Positions 1-11,224 of a stretch of DNA of 64,000 nucleotides are shown piece after piece. Source of the DNA: Hirundichthys speculiger (Eukaryota; Chordata; Actinopteri; Beloniformes; Exocoetidae); NCBI GenBank assembly GCA_018398805.1, contig JAGFBZ010001895.1, forward strand, positions 2,935,001 through 2,999,000. Reading direction: 5' to 3'. The notes beneath the pieces were generated by a model. That model was not told the DNA's origin and made no database searches. It worked only from the letters and a program-made list of their open reading frames with translations. Made by a program: the position numbers and the translations under genes. Numbering within the stretch: the stretch's first letter is position 1; each line of letters begins with the position of its first letter.

Positions 1-520
1 TGTCAGCCGACAATGTGGCCATAACAATGAGTGATTTTAAGTGTTTATTGAAACTCCATGGCAGCACACACGTACACACCTTAGGTGATGGATGAATAGG
101 TGGCTAACTCACATGTCTGCAACAGGTGTTCCAGGCAGAGCTAACAAAGCTGCCGGTTCAACACTTTTCAATTTAGTTACTTCTGCCTAAAAAAAGACAC
201 TGATTTTTAATGAAAATATTGTTATTTTTTGATATCTTTTTTCAAAATGATCCTGAGTCACGAAGGGTTTGAGCTCTTCGGGCCACCAAAAAAGCCTATC
301 TCATAAGCTTTTTGAGGAAGCAGATCACTAATGGAAGCTTCTACAAATTTACGGTGAGCTATAAACATGACTTAGAACCCTATTTATTCTTAAGCAATTT
401 GTTGCATTTTATATAATCTGAAAACCATCATCAATGATACGATGAATTGAGTATTTATAACTGAAAATTAAGTGAAGCTGAATGGAAACACAAGATGGAA
501 ATAGCCAAGAAGCTAGGATA
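1..520. other. No recognisable feature (caskin1 intron side)
   Basis: AT-rich sequence with no coding potential that I recognise. Because caskin1 is read on the minus strand from 2,870, this stretch probably belongs to its first intron. No ankyrin-repeat exon is visible here. Confidence 0.4.
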
Positions 521-528
521 CTTCAGTA

Positions 529-965
529 TAGAGGCTGTAACGATACACTAATCTCACGATACGATACACGATATTCAACTCACGATGCGATATATATCGA
601 TATTCATCTTACAATACATTTATATCATTTTCCGAAAGATTTTAAAGGGACAAAGTGATTTTGGTGACATCTTGTGAGTGTTACCAATTACTTTGTTTGA
701 ATTAATTGAACTGAAAGCATCAATTACACATTATATGGCTGACGGGCAGCTTGCAAATGCTGGACAAAATTAATAAAAGATTTGTTGAGAAAAATAGTTT
801 CATTTATTTAAACCGTGCAAATTGTTGCTTGCAAGCTTTTAAAGGTGGGACACGGGGGTTTTGGAAGAAGCTTAGAATATCGATACTCGCGGCTGAAAAA
901 TCGATACGCTCTGGGAAATAAAATATCGATATATATCGCAGAATCAATAAAATTGCTCAGCTCTA
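529..965 (-). mobile_element. hAT-like MITE with 8-bp target duplication
   Basis: A 437-bp element starting TAGAGGCTG and ending in the inverted form CAGCTCTA. It is flanked on both sides by the identical 8-mer CTTCAGTA (521-528 and 966-973), and 8 bp is the hAT target-site length. The interior carries the ATCGATATATATCG-type motifs and an ACATCTTGTGAGT stretch also found at 43,096-43,983, in reverse orientation. It lacks the BED-finger segment retained in that longer copy, so it is a deletion derivative. It has no coding capacity and lies in the presumed caskin1 first intron. Seen directly: the TSD, the TIR and the similarity. Inferred: the hAT superfamily. Confidence 0.8.
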
Positions 966-973
966 CTTCAGTA

Positions 974-2776
974 CATGCACCAGCACGGAGCTGATACTGC
1001 TGCAAGGGTGCATCAGTGTCAGGCTTCTCTTTTATTTCGTCATTATGTGCCACATATGTAAACCTCTGTAATTCAGTCACAGTTTGTTTTGAAACTGACT
1101 GTTTTTTAATTACACAGATTAATGATCCTCTCGGGGATGTGTGCTTATTTTACAGTGCTATGTAAGTAACATTTAGAGAATATGGATTCTAATAAACACA
1201 TTGACAGCCAGTTGATAACACGTACTGCCACTTTCATCCAGCAGAATCTGCTTTAAACTGCGACAGTTACTTTCTGGGTGCAGTGCAATTCACTGTGGAT
1301 TAGGTCTAACTTTATACACGACTGTCACTGCTATAGGCCCTGTCTGTTCCCCTGCATCATGTGTTTGATTGACAGCTTAAAAAACCTTTGCATTTTATTG
1401 TTATTTTAATAGCAGTCACAGAGGGGCTTCCAGTTGAGATACACTTACCAGTAGCCTAAATGTTGTTTTCTAATGTACTCCTGTACATACTGTCTGGTAA
1501 AGTGTTACCCCGTGTCCCTCTACTGAAATGTACAGATGCTATTTTGGCCACTACCTTACTTACCTAACTAGACCTTACCAACATCTTCAGGGAATACTTG
1601 CCCTTTTGCACTAGATAACATATATGTACGTACGTATGTATACACACACACACCACCACACACTGCACACCACACTGATTTTTAAAGACCCTTTTAAAGC
1701 CATATGTTCCGCTGAGTCCTACAGGCTACAGGGTGGGATGGGCCATCTGTGGCACTGAAACCTTTAATGATAGTTGCCTAATTTAGAAGAAAAGTTGGAA
1801 ATTTGCCATTTTAAACTTTTGCATGGAATAACAATAAATATTAAGTTTAACACCAACTCTTATTGTTCAGAGGGGGTCCACCTGATATTTAGACCCTTTT
1901 CCAGCGTGAGCACCAGCTCAGATGCTGCTGCAGAGCTGCATGATTGGATACATTTGCACTTGGAGATAGTGAAGATCACACCATATGCATATTTATTTGA
2001 ATTAGGCTCAGTGTTGCATCTTTGCGTAAATATTAAAAACTAGAATTGTAGAAAATGACATTCCTGTGGTCCCTGTTACATTCATTCCTCTCTGCAGGTA
2101 GCTGGTTATATAGAATATCAATAGAAGCCTCGGCATCTTAGCAGCCTTGACAAAATGCTCTATCTGCATCTCTCTGGCCTCTCTGTGCTGCCCACACATT
2201 AGAGTGGGTTGTGCAAGCAACACATTGTTGCAGCACTATATTACCTGGAGAAAACAAACCATTAGAAGAGCACAGTCATTAATGACAGTAATGCAGTATA
2301 GAATTGAATAGAATTTGCAATTCTCCATCATTAGCATGTCTCTGTTGTGTGATACCAAGAGTGCTGTTCTAATAGTCACAAAGCCACCAGTATCATGTCT
2401 CAGTGGGGAGGCAGGGTCATATCCATAAACACAAACCTTTTTACCTCTCAGTCCCTCCCACTTTCTCTCTGCTGCAGTGCACCCACACAGGGGTCTGGAG
2501 ACAGGCTATCAGTCTCCAATCACACCACTAATAATCTCTGATACACACCGATCATACAACCCCTCCTCTCAGGATCTCCTGACAGCCTCATATATGTACA
2601 CACCTTCACCTCATCATCACTCAGTTCCTTTAGTATAAAACGGCCAAATAATCCTCGAAATTCCTTTTGAGCTTCATCTATCTTAACACAACTATCGAGT
2701 GGCACGTTTTTCTTTGAAAACGACAGCTGTATGTGCTCAGGTAGCGCTTCCAGCGAAGCAGAACAGAATGTCTTAC
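974..2776. other. Presumed caskin1 intron 1, no exons seen
   Basis: AT-rich with a short CA-rich tract near 1,640-1,670. I looked on the minus strand for the next caskin exon (the LLGSTKK...NVNFQD start of the first ankyrin repeat) and did not find it, so exon 2 lies beyond the left edge. Open frames here are short and match nothing I know. Confidence 0.4.
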
Positions 2777-2870
2777 TTGCTTTCCCCGGACGGGGCCTTT
2801 GCAGCAGCTTCTGCACGGTGAGCAGGTCCTCGGTCTTCACCGCCTGCAGCAGTTCCTGATCCTTCCCCAT
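2777..2870 (-). CDS. caskin1: caskin1, first coding exon (5' partial gene)
   Basis: The exon encodes a 31-codon N-terminus beginning [17 protein letters not shown] and ending [10 protein letters not shown], followed by one base of the next codon and a good donor (A|GTAAGA). This is nearly the same as the N-terminus of vertebrate CASKIN1 (MGKEQELVQAVKAED..., [11 protein letters not shown]). CASKIN2 differs (MGREQDL..., no RPRPGK), which is why I chose CASKIN1. Caskin1 is a neuronal scaffold with six ankyrin repeats, an SH3 domain and tandem SAM domains; it binds CASK at the presynapse. The split lysine codon (A|AG) fits the phase of the family. The ATG is the first in-frame start, follows GC-rich sequence and is the conserved family start. 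All downstream exons are outside the window to the left. Confidence 0.87.
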
Positions 2871-2879
2871 CTTCCGCTC

Positions 2880-3840
2880 GGGTCCCTTCTACTCCAGCAG
2901 CATCCTTCAACGCAAGGGCGCTTCAGCCCAGCCTCACCAGGCGGAGGGTGCGTCTGCCGCGGCTGCACACAGCCTCCCTCCACCCCCTGGCTCCCTGGCT
3001 ATGAGACCCCCCTATAGCTCTGGCATTTGATAGAAACGAGCGGGGCTGGAAGTGAGAGGGAGGGATAGACACGGTGAGATGGAGAGATGCTCTGGCCCCA
3101 CCACCGCCTCCTCCTCCACCTCGCCTCTACGCACAGTGCCGCTGGATGGAGACAGGGGGCTGCTGGGCCCCTCACGATTCCGACGAAAGCGCGCTGGCGT
3201 CGAGGGAGCGGTGTGATGTCAGTGGAGATTAACGGTCAGGTTTCCGTGATTTGGCCGCAGCCCACATCTGCTGAGCAGCCTGGAGGATGGTCGCTCTGCC
3301 CTGCGGCGAGGCTCCAAAACACCGTGCTTCCACCGAAACAAACAGCGGCGCCGTTTCACACAGGAGGAAATGAACAGACTGATGCAGCGGAGGAGCCTTA
3401 AGAGCTGCGATCACTGCGCGTAAACAGCCGCGCGTTCAGAGAGCGCGTCTCCCCAGAGGTTGCGCTCCTCTCATGACTCGCGTCGTAGATACGATCCAGC
3501 GGTGCCGCTGCAGCGGCCATCGCTCCGCGCGAGCTCGCCTCTGTATTTGGTAATGATTTTCTCCGCGTCGGGGAGCACGGGGGTAACGAAGGGGGGGGGG
3601 CTTCTGCTGCTGGCCCAGCTCTCGCTGCTAAATGACTCGTGTGCTGCAACTTGGGGGCGGATCAGAAGCGTGGTGTTCTCCCGCCTCCCTTTTCATCTGT
3701 CCCTGGCAATTCCTGTATCTCTTTGTCTTTGCTCTCCAGAAGAGCTGCGGAGATTTTTTTTTTTTTTTCTACAAAGACATGGAGAAAATGCACTCCTCGT
3801 GCTGGCTCACCATGTCAGGCCACGCGCTTGAACCGTAGAT
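2880..3840 (-). promoter_or_regulatory. GC-rich promoter/5' UTR region of caskin1
   Basis: About 1 kb that is clearly richer in G, C and CpG than its surroundings, directly upstream of the caskin1 start on the minus strand. It includes GCGCG runs near 3,420-3,540, a ten-G run near 3,591-3,600 and T-rich tracts near 3,755. This looks like a CpG-island promoter with an unmapped transcription start and possibly a non-coding first exon. Open frames on both strands here are by-products of high GC content and resemble no protein. The promoter call is inferred from composition and position only. Confidence 0.5.
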
Positions 3841-4259
3841 TTATAGCCCCAAGTGATGGAAGGTATAGCTCCATCAGGCCTACACAATTTGCCTAGCCCA
3901 TAAATAAATTTATTAACCAATAAATAAATAAATAAACAGATTTATACAACTTAAAAATACGCATGAAAAAGGCTCAGCTGTAGAGACAGAAAGTGAGTAT
4001 TAATACTTGGGCACCACTTTATATGGTAAACTGACCTTTGAGGCCAACATTGATTCCATCAGCAAAAACACCAATAAAGACTTTTTTTTCTGAGGAAGTT
4101 CAAGGTATTTAGTGTTTGTAGTTCACTTCTTAGGATGTTTTATTTATCTTTTATTCAGTCACTTTTTAATATTGCTATGATATGTTGGTTTGGATTGATT
4201 GCCTAACCAACAGATCAGCAAATCATAGCAAAATAACAAATACAGGGTAGCAAAATCTG

Positions 4260-5075
4260 TCTATTTTGTTGGACAAGCCTTTGATTATGATTCTGACCAC
4301 ATATCGCCTAACTTTCATGAACAATGTCACACTATTTATTTCCATTCACGTAATACAAGAAAACACACCAGTTGAATTGATGATCAATAGTATCAAATTA
4401 AAAAGAGTATTTGAGTCCACATTTTTGGGTGTAATAATTGACCACAATCTCATCTGGAAAAGTCAGGTTAAACACGTTAGGTCAAAACTGGCACGGAGTG
4501 TAGGAATTTTAAGTAAATTAAGACACATTCTGAACCACAAAACACTGTACACTGTACTGTCTGCTTTATTTTCCCTTATATAAACTACTGTGCAGAAGTG
4601 TGGGGCAATACCTACAAAAGCACCCTACAGCCAATATGCACCATGCAAAAAAAAAGTAATAAGAATAGTCAACAATGTGGGATGTTATGAACACACTAAT
4701 AATTTATTTTTAAAATAACAAACATTGAAATGTATCAACTTAGTCAATTTCAAAACTGCCTTTAATTTTAAACAAAACTAGATAGAAAATTACTTCCAGG
4801 CAACATTCAAAGATGGTTCAGAGACAGAAGGAGAATATAACTTACTAAAATTACTTCCAGGCAACACCCAAAGATGGTTCGGAGACACAGAAGGAGAATA
4901 TAACTTAAGAGGGAGAGAGAATCTAAAGCAGCCAGTGGTTCATACCACACTGAGAAGCATGTGCACATCCGTCTGTGGGGTGAAGTTGTGGAATACCTTA
5001 CCTAATAATATCAAAGAAAGCACATATGTGGCTCCAATTTAAAAAACAGCTTAGAAAATACACATTAGACAGGTA
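4260..5075 (+). mobile_element. Non-LTR retrotransposon, RT C-terminal fragment
   Basis: A decayed 3' end of a LINE ORF2. The readable peptide includes STFLGVIIDHNLIWK, then NYCAEVWGNTYKSTLQ and KKVIRIVNN just past a frame break, which is the usual order for the end of the reverse transcriptase and the region after it in L2/CR1/Rex-like LINEs. Further 3' the order continues with a degraded NLRG...SMCTSVCGVKLWN-like segment (about 4,905-5,000). An imperfect ~60-bp direct duplication at about 4,786-4,905 interrupts it. It is not functional: there are stops and frame changes, and no 5' part. The exact clade is uncertain. Confidence 0.75.
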
Positions 5076-5120
5076 TAGTCAAGGAGTTATTGATGACAAA
5101 TTCAGAAATGATATATCATG

Positions 5121-5428
5121 ATTATATTATATTATATTATATTATATTATATTATATTATATTATATTATATTATATTATATTATATTATATTATATTAT
5201 ATTATATTATTATATTTATATATATTATATTATATTATATATATACCATCCATCCATCATCCATCCATTATCTACACCATTTAATCCTCCGAAGGGTCAC
5301 GGGGATATTATATTATATTATATTCTATATATTATATTATATTATTTATATTATATTATATTATATTATATTATATTATATTATATTATATTATATTATT
5401 ACTATATATATTATATTATATTATATTA
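5121..5428. repeat. (ATTAT)n microsatellite interrupted by a SINE tail
   Basis: Two long arrays of the pentamer ATTAT (about 5,121-5,246 and 5,307-5,428) are separated by a ~60-bp piece (5,247-5,306) with CATCCATCC repeats and AAGGGTCACGGGGAT. That piece matches the 3' tails of the SINE-like repeats at 14,948, 51,545 and 59,136. The first array begins directly after the end of the LINE fragment, so it may have grown from that element's tail. Open frames called here (strings of YYIIL) are artefacts. Confidence 0.9.
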
Positions 5429-6049
5429 AGTAAAATGAATGACCATGTAAAAAATGTAAATGAAAGGGGGTAGAGATTTCATACATTTAAGCTTCCCTCT
5501 ACTCCTTTTTTTTTAACATAAAAAATCTCATCATTCATAAACATACAAAAAACATCAGGCTATTACTGCCTGTATTCATTAAAGTTTTTGATTTTTTCTT
5601 TTCTGATAAATCTGTTTGATATATCATTGTATAATTATTCATATTATTATGAAAAGGACTGTATAGCTCATATACTGTATGTTCAAAAGACAAATACATA
5701 AATTCAAAGTTACTTTAATTTGTCATATGCCTTCATGAATTTGTCACAACCTTTCTCAATTTGAGTTTTGCATTGTCTTTGCATTGTAGAAATAGTATTG
5801 TACAAAAAGAAATAGTACATTTTTATGTTTTCATAGTCAGCCAACTTAATTTTTGAGTATATAATGCTGCTGAACCTGGACCTGATCAAATAAAGCAACA
5901 CTAGATCAATTGCACTGCCACCACAGGAGGCACACTACATGGTGGGCTCTTTTTAATCTGACTCACCCATCACTCTGTATGAGTCTGGACTCATCAACCC
6001 ATATGAGCTAATTTCAAGTCCAGTCTTTATGCTTCCCCTTTTTTTCTAC
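5429..6049. other. Intergenic, nothing recognised
   Basis: AT-rich, with a ten-T run near 5,507 and no coding or RNA feature that I can support. Confidence 0.4.
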
Positions 6050-7605
6050 CACCTCCAATTCCAAAATGATTGGAACACTGTCTAAAATGTAAATAAAAAC
6101 GAAATGCACTGTTTTGTAAATCTTATAAACTGATATCATATTGACGAATAGATTATCATTGTGTCTTTTATGTTTATAGAACATAAAAGACACAGCAAAT
6201 GTCTAAACTGGGGACATGTATCATCCATTCATCCGTCCATTAACTTACACTTAGCTGTAGTCGGGTCACAGGGGCAGCAGCTTAAGCAGAGAGGTCTAGA
6301 CCTCCCTCCCCCAGCCGCCTCCCCCAGCTCCTCTGAGACAACACAGAGGTGCTCCCAGACCAGCCGAGACATATGAATCTCTCCAGCATGTCCTGGGTCT
6401 GCCTTGTGGTCTTCTCCCAGTTGGACATGCCTGAAACACCTCTCCAGGGAGGCGTCCAGGCGACATCCTGACCAGATGCCCGAACCACCTCAACTGGCTC
6501 CTCTTGATGTGAAGGAGCAGCAGCTACTACTCTGAGTCTCTGATGGATGATTGAACTTCTCACCCTATCTCTAAGGGAGAGTCCAGCCACCCTGCAGAGA
6601 AAACTCATTTCAGTCGTTTGTATCCACAATCTCATTCTTTCAGTCTCTACCCACAGTTCATGACCATAGATGAGAACTGGAACAAAGATCGACGGGTAAA
6701 CAGAGAGCCTTGCATTTTGTATCATACATGAATGTATCATCTGAAGAAAAAAACCTTAGGCCTTAGGCTTTGGAAGAGGAATGTTGTTGAATGCATGTGT
6801 GATATAGGATTTGAGTTGTTGAGCAGTCCTGGGTCTTCTTTAACGTATTTGCCATTTAAATAATATAAACCTTTGACACAGAGAAAATGAACAGTCTTTC
6901 TGGATCACTTTCACAAATGACTTCTTTGCATGATCCTGCATTTGTGAGCGGCTCTAAGTTCTCAGACAGTGATTTCCTGAAGCGGTCTGGAGCATATACG
7001 ATGTTCACCATGAAAGAATTATGCCTGTTTTTAATTCACTGCTGCCAAATGAGGAGCCCAGGATCACAGGAATCCAATACTGATTTTCAAGTTTATCCCC
7101 AACATGCAGAGATTCTTTCAAATTACAATTACAAAATATTCAAAGCAATATTACACTGAGTAATATTATCATTTGTCTAAAAATTAGTCACAGTTTGCAG
7201 ACAGTATTTTACAGCACGGAGAATCTCTGGGCTTTTCTACTTCGGAGAGACTCCGCCTCTCTAAGCTGCTCTTTCCATGCCCAGCCTTGTCAACTGACCT
7301 GCTGCCAATGAGCCTAATAGTTCCAAGATGCTCCTCCAGGTGTTTCTTTTTAATACCACTTACTTTTCCAACCATTTGTTGTCCATGTACCAAACTTTTA
7401 AAGATGTGGTGCTGCCATCAAATTGAAAATCAGCTTTTTTTCCGTGACATGATAAAATGTCCCACTACAAAACTTTTTCGATGTTTAATAATGCATAAAA
7501 TATTGGTTTATGAGATTTGCAAAATCTTTGACCTATCGAAGATTTTGCAATCTTTGTTTTCATTATATAACAACAGTTTGCAACATTTTTTGTAGTTGGA
7601 ATTAT
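6050..7605 (-). mobile_element. Decayed Tc1/mariner-like transposon with nested LINE
   Basis: Both ends show the same inverted terminal motif: ATTCCAAAATGATTGGAACAC followed by AAATGTAAATAAAAAC at the left, and TTTATGAGATTTGCAAAATC followed by TTTTTTGTAGTTGGAATTA at the right. The interior reads on the minus strand as a widespread teleost Tc1/mariner-like repeat. Examples are the AAGAAGACCCAGGACTG and ACAACATTCCTCTTCC stretch near 6,760-6,850, and GGAAAAGTAAGTGGTATT followed by AGGCGGAGTCTCTC near 7,240-7,370. No transposase frame survives. A LINE fragment (about 6,215-6,735) splits the element. Superfamily assignment is from memory of this repeat. Confidence 0.65.
6215..6735 (-). mobile_element. 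LINE ORF2 3' end nested in the Tc1-like element
   Basis: The minus-strand frame reads YGHELWVETERMRLWI, EMSFLCRVAGLSLRDRVRSS, RWFGHLVRM and GRRPQGRPRTCWRD in that order, with frame changes. This is the C-terminal end of a common teleost non-LTR retrotransposon ORF2. The fragment ends at the left with a CATCCATTCATCCGTCCATT-type tail. It sits inside the Tc1-like copy, so it inserted later. Not functional. Confidence 0.8.
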
Positions 7606-9295
7606 ACTGTTTAGTCTCACCATTTAGAATTCATTGTGCATGTGGAAATGCATTAGGTGGGCTCTAATAATGTTTTTTTTTCAACCACATTTCTTCCTTG
7701 TTAATGGTTAATAGCTATCTTTCCAGGTTTTAATAATGAGTTGAACAGTTCCCAACCCAGTTTTAGAAGTTTCAGCAACCTCCTTATGTGTTTTGTTTTC
7801 TTGATGCAGACCAGTAATTTGACCCTTCTGAAACAGTAAAGCTTTTTTTTTTTTTTTACACAACCATGAGATGTGTCTTCCAACACAGATATATTTCAGA
7901 TTGAGTCAGTGTGGTCAAATCAATGAACTCACAAGCCATTATTATAGCATATTTCTATCTGATAGTTGACATTATATAGCTTATAGAATCAGTTCATGGT
8001 CTTCAAACCAACAGCTACCTTAGCATAGCAAACAGCTTGTGCATTGTGATTACAGAGGTTCTGTTCATCTTAGCTAAGTTGGCCATCTGCTGGAGAGTAC
8101 AAACAAACAGAATACAAATATATCTCATTCTTCCACCAAAGTATAAAATTAGTCATTTGAAATGAATTTATTCTGAGAACTGACATCTTGAATTAGAGGT
8201 AAGAACTTAACTATTATTGTAACTATTTTTAAGCATTTTGTCAGTCTACAAACCTGTAAAATCTGCATAGTACTTATGTGGAATGCAGGCAAGATGTATC
8301 AGAGACAAGAGCATATGGCAGTGAATTTGACCCGGTCTTCTTCCAGTTACACTGAAGACTTTTCCCCCCTTCTGTCAACCCTCCTCCACACTTTAAACTC
8401 CTCTCTCCATTCGTGTGTGTGTGAGTGTGTGAGCATGGATGTGTGTGGGCAGTGTACAGTGCTTAGATGCTTCTCCTCGCCTCCCCCACATATCCACTGA
8501 GTTATATAAGAACACCAAAGAGTAGCCCATTTGATACTGAGAGATTATTTATAAATATATCAATGAAGAAGCTGCTCACTGCCCTAGGAACTGTGTAAAC
8601 ACTAATGTATGATATATAAATATATATACTTTGACAACATACTTTTATCTGTGCAGCCATACCCCTCCATCTGTGGGCCGTCCTTCTGACAGAGGATCAT
8701 AGACTTTGAGAGAGGTTTTAATAACTGTTTAAGGAATGAAACTGTGAGCCCCTCAAATAATTTCTGTCTGTGGATGTTAATATGTCTGTTATTTTAATCA
8801 TATAAAATAAGACAATAAGTTTCAGGGTAAAAAAAAAAGTACAACTTGTCATCCTTTAAAGAGGACATGTGATAAAAAGAGATTTCTTCTCGGCTTGAGA
8901 GCATATATTTGTATAGGTGGCATATACAGGTGGCATATACTTAAAAAAAAAAAAAACTGCAGTATTACACAATCCTCTCACTTTGTTTGAGACCTCCAAG
9001 GTCTGAATGTATCTCATTCTGTGAGGGTCAAATTATTTAGCGTCCCAATCTTTATCTTCACCTGTAATCTCCACACAGCTTCATGCTGCATTCATTGTAC
9101 CTCAAAACTAACATGTCAAATCTTTTTAATGTCACTGTTTTGCTTTGCAGCACCAGTTTCCTTAACATATGAAATACATAAGACAGTAACCAGTGTTGGG
9201 TAAGTTCACTTTCTATATGAACTAGTTAAGTTCATAGTTAATAGAAATTAAAATGAACTAGTTCAGTTCATAGTTCACAGAAATTAAAATGAACT
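7606..9295. other. Intergenic, nothing recognised
   Basis: AT-rich sequence with short poly-A/T runs, a GT/GA-rich stretch near 8,415-8,450 and an imperfect doublet of a ~50-bp GAACTAGTT...GAAATTAAAATGAACTA motif at about 9,220-9,295. No gene is supported. Confidence 0.4.
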
Positions 9296-9680
9296 ACAAC
9301 CCCTAGCAAAAAGTATGGAATCACCAGCCTTGGACGAGCACTCACTCAGACATTTTATTCTGTAGAACAAAGCATGAAACAATAATGAAGTTTTTCAAAA
9401 GTGCAACTCCTTGGCATTCAGAAACGAGAACGAGAAACGAGAAAACGAGAAAAGAAAAACGAGAAAAGAAAAGAATAAAAAACATTGTGGTGGTCAGTAA
9501 ATGTTACTTTTATAGAGCAAGTGCAGGGAAATAAATATGGCATCACTCCATTCTGAGGAAAAAAAATGGAATCACTCCATTTTGAGTAGAAAATAAGGAT
9601 ACAGCCCAGTCAATTTCCTTTCCTTAATTGGGCACCTTGCCTCAGATTAGATCTGCTCGTTAGTCAGCCGTTAAAAACAG
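9296..9680. mobile_element. Tc1-like MITE (deletion derivative)
   Basis: Starts with ACAACCCCTAGCAAAAAGTA then TGGAATCACCAGCCTTGGA, which is the terminal inverted repeat of a common teleost Tc1-like transposon (consensus near CAACCCCTGGCAAAAATTATGG). It goes on through the ATGGAATCACTCCATT repeats and ends with remnants resembling the distal part of the same family (AGATCTGCTCGTTAGTC). A GA-rich microsatellite (AACGAG/AAAAGA units, about 9,420-9,478) has expanded inside. No transposase is present. Family assignment is from memory. Confidence 0.6.
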
Positions 9681-10573
9681 TGCAGTTATCTTTAAGAATT
9701 TAAAACATATTTAATTTTAATGACCTCTCACAGCCCACCTATAGTACCTCCACGGCCCAGCAGGGGGCCGCGGCCGACACTTTGGGAATCACTGCTCTAC
9801 AGTATGTTAAAAAATATGAGGAAAAACCTGCTGCCAAATGGTCTTTATTATAAGACAAAAACAGGTACTTTAGGTGCAAATGTTTTTTCCCCCATTTCAA
9901 TATTTCAATCTCCCCCCAAGAGTCGGGTCGGCTCTGGGCGACGGCAGCTTTCATCTTCCTCCATACTTGTTATAAACATTTGATGAAGCAGTTATTAGCG
10001 TGACAGAAGTGACAGCCCATGTTGCCATGTTTTGATTGACTTCTTTTTGACAATTTCTTTGATTTTTCGCAGTTAAAAGTTGAACATTTATTTTAAGTAA
10101 CTTGTGTTTAAAAAAAAAAAATCAATACAAAGTGAGGCCACATAACAGATGAAAGAAATATAGGTACCTGAGAATAAAAATGCCAGGTGGCTATTTTTCA
10201 ATTGGTTGGGTTTGTAGTTAGCTCAAAAGTAGGTCCTTCATGTTCACTCACACAGTATAATGAGTGTCAGTGGCTTCAGTGTTGTATCCAAACTTTCATT
10301 TTCATGGATATGCAAATCCTGTACATTGTTCTAAAACAAGTAAATAAATAAAATTAAATATTGTGAAGAGTGTGAACTGAAGTGGAAAACCACATCCATT
10401 AAAGTGAGCTTTTATGAATGAAGGTGCAAAGACATGGTTGAAAAAGGAAGCTGCAATATTGTATCCTTGCTCTACTGTGACCAAACAGTAAAGAAAGACT
10501 CAAGACATTGTATCAGTTTAGAATAAAAGGCTTGAAAGAGGCATGTCCTTTAAAGGCACGAGGGAAGAGTAGA
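9681..10573. other. Intergenic with short repeat remnants
   Basis: Contains a CGGCCCAGCAGGGGGCCGCG followed by TTTGGGAATCACTG stretch at about 9,755-9,795, which resembles the end of another dispersed repeat. The remainder is AT-rich without recognisable coding sequence. Confidence 0.35.
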
Positions 10574-10577
10574 ATTA

Positions 10578-10630
<53 letters not shown>
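10574..10630. repeat. (ATT)n microsatellite
   Basis: An almost pure ATT trinucleotide array of about 57 bp with one early TTG interruption. Confidence 0.95.
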
Positions 10631-10631
<1 letters not shown>

Positions 10632-10984
10632 GCATCACTGGACCAAACCTTTTGTAAACTGAAATATTTTCATACTAACATTTTCATGACTGTATATTAA
10701 ACCCTGCGAGGATGCAACACATAATGAAAATGGCAATGTATGCCTCCACAATGGACCTTAACCTTTACAGCCTTAACATCCTTAGATTGTTCAAATAAAC
10801 CTTTCAGTGAAAGATCAAGTAGAAAGTGAATCATTACAGCTTTTCATACTAAGAAAAACATCCCCCAGTTGTCAGCGCACATATACACACAGACGTATTA
10901 TGTATATATGTATATAAGTACAATATAATACCAAAACAGCAATTTACAGCAGAGATTTTCAATATTTTGTAGTAGATTGTTACG

Positions 10985-11064
10985 TATTTCCGAGCAGTAA
11001 TTGAACGTATCTTATGGGTTTGCTTATTTCTGAGCAGTTTTTGAACGCACCTTAAGGGTTTGCG
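10985..11064 (+). repeat. Two 40-bp tandem repeats upstream of prpsap2
   Basis: Units 10,985-11,024 and 11,025-11,064 align over exactly 40 bp with 33 identities. Each contains TATTTC-GAGCAGT, TTGAACG and GGGTTTGC. They lie 20 bp 5' of a CCAAT box and about 1.2 kb before the prpsap2 start codon, so they may be duplicated promoter elements. The repeat is seen directly; the regulatory role is inferred. Confidence 0.8.
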
Positions 11065-11224
11065 TTTCCATTTTGTGGCCTCTGATTGGTCAATAGGTAC
11101 GTCCGTCAAAAACCGAACGTCACAGTGTCACTCAGTTGGGGGGAACAGGTTGAAAGAGTCGGAGGTTTACATAGGCAAAAATACTGTTGGTTGCAGGTTG
11201 TAACTGGATCTAACGCACAAACTG
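11065..11224 (+). promoter_or_regulatory. Candidate prpsap2 promoter and non-coding exon 1
   Basis: An inverted CCAAT box (ATTGG at 11,085-11,089, in CTGATTGGTCAAT) is followed by a short, moderately CpG-bearing segment that ends in CAAACTG|GTGAGG at 11,224/11,225, a strong splice donor. prpsap2's start-codon exon begins with an acceptor at 12,212, so an upstream non-coding exon is required; this donor is the best candidate I see. There is no TATA box. Transcription start and exon limits are inferred. Confidence 0.4.

Noticed and set aside
3087..3896. Several overlapping open frames on both strands
   Set aside because: GC-rich promoter DNA lowers stop frequency in all frames; none resembles a protein and none has splice signals.
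5090..5429. Open frames of 64 and 103 codons rich in Tyr/Ile/Leu
   Set aside because: They are translations of the ATTAT microsatellite, with no start context or conservation.
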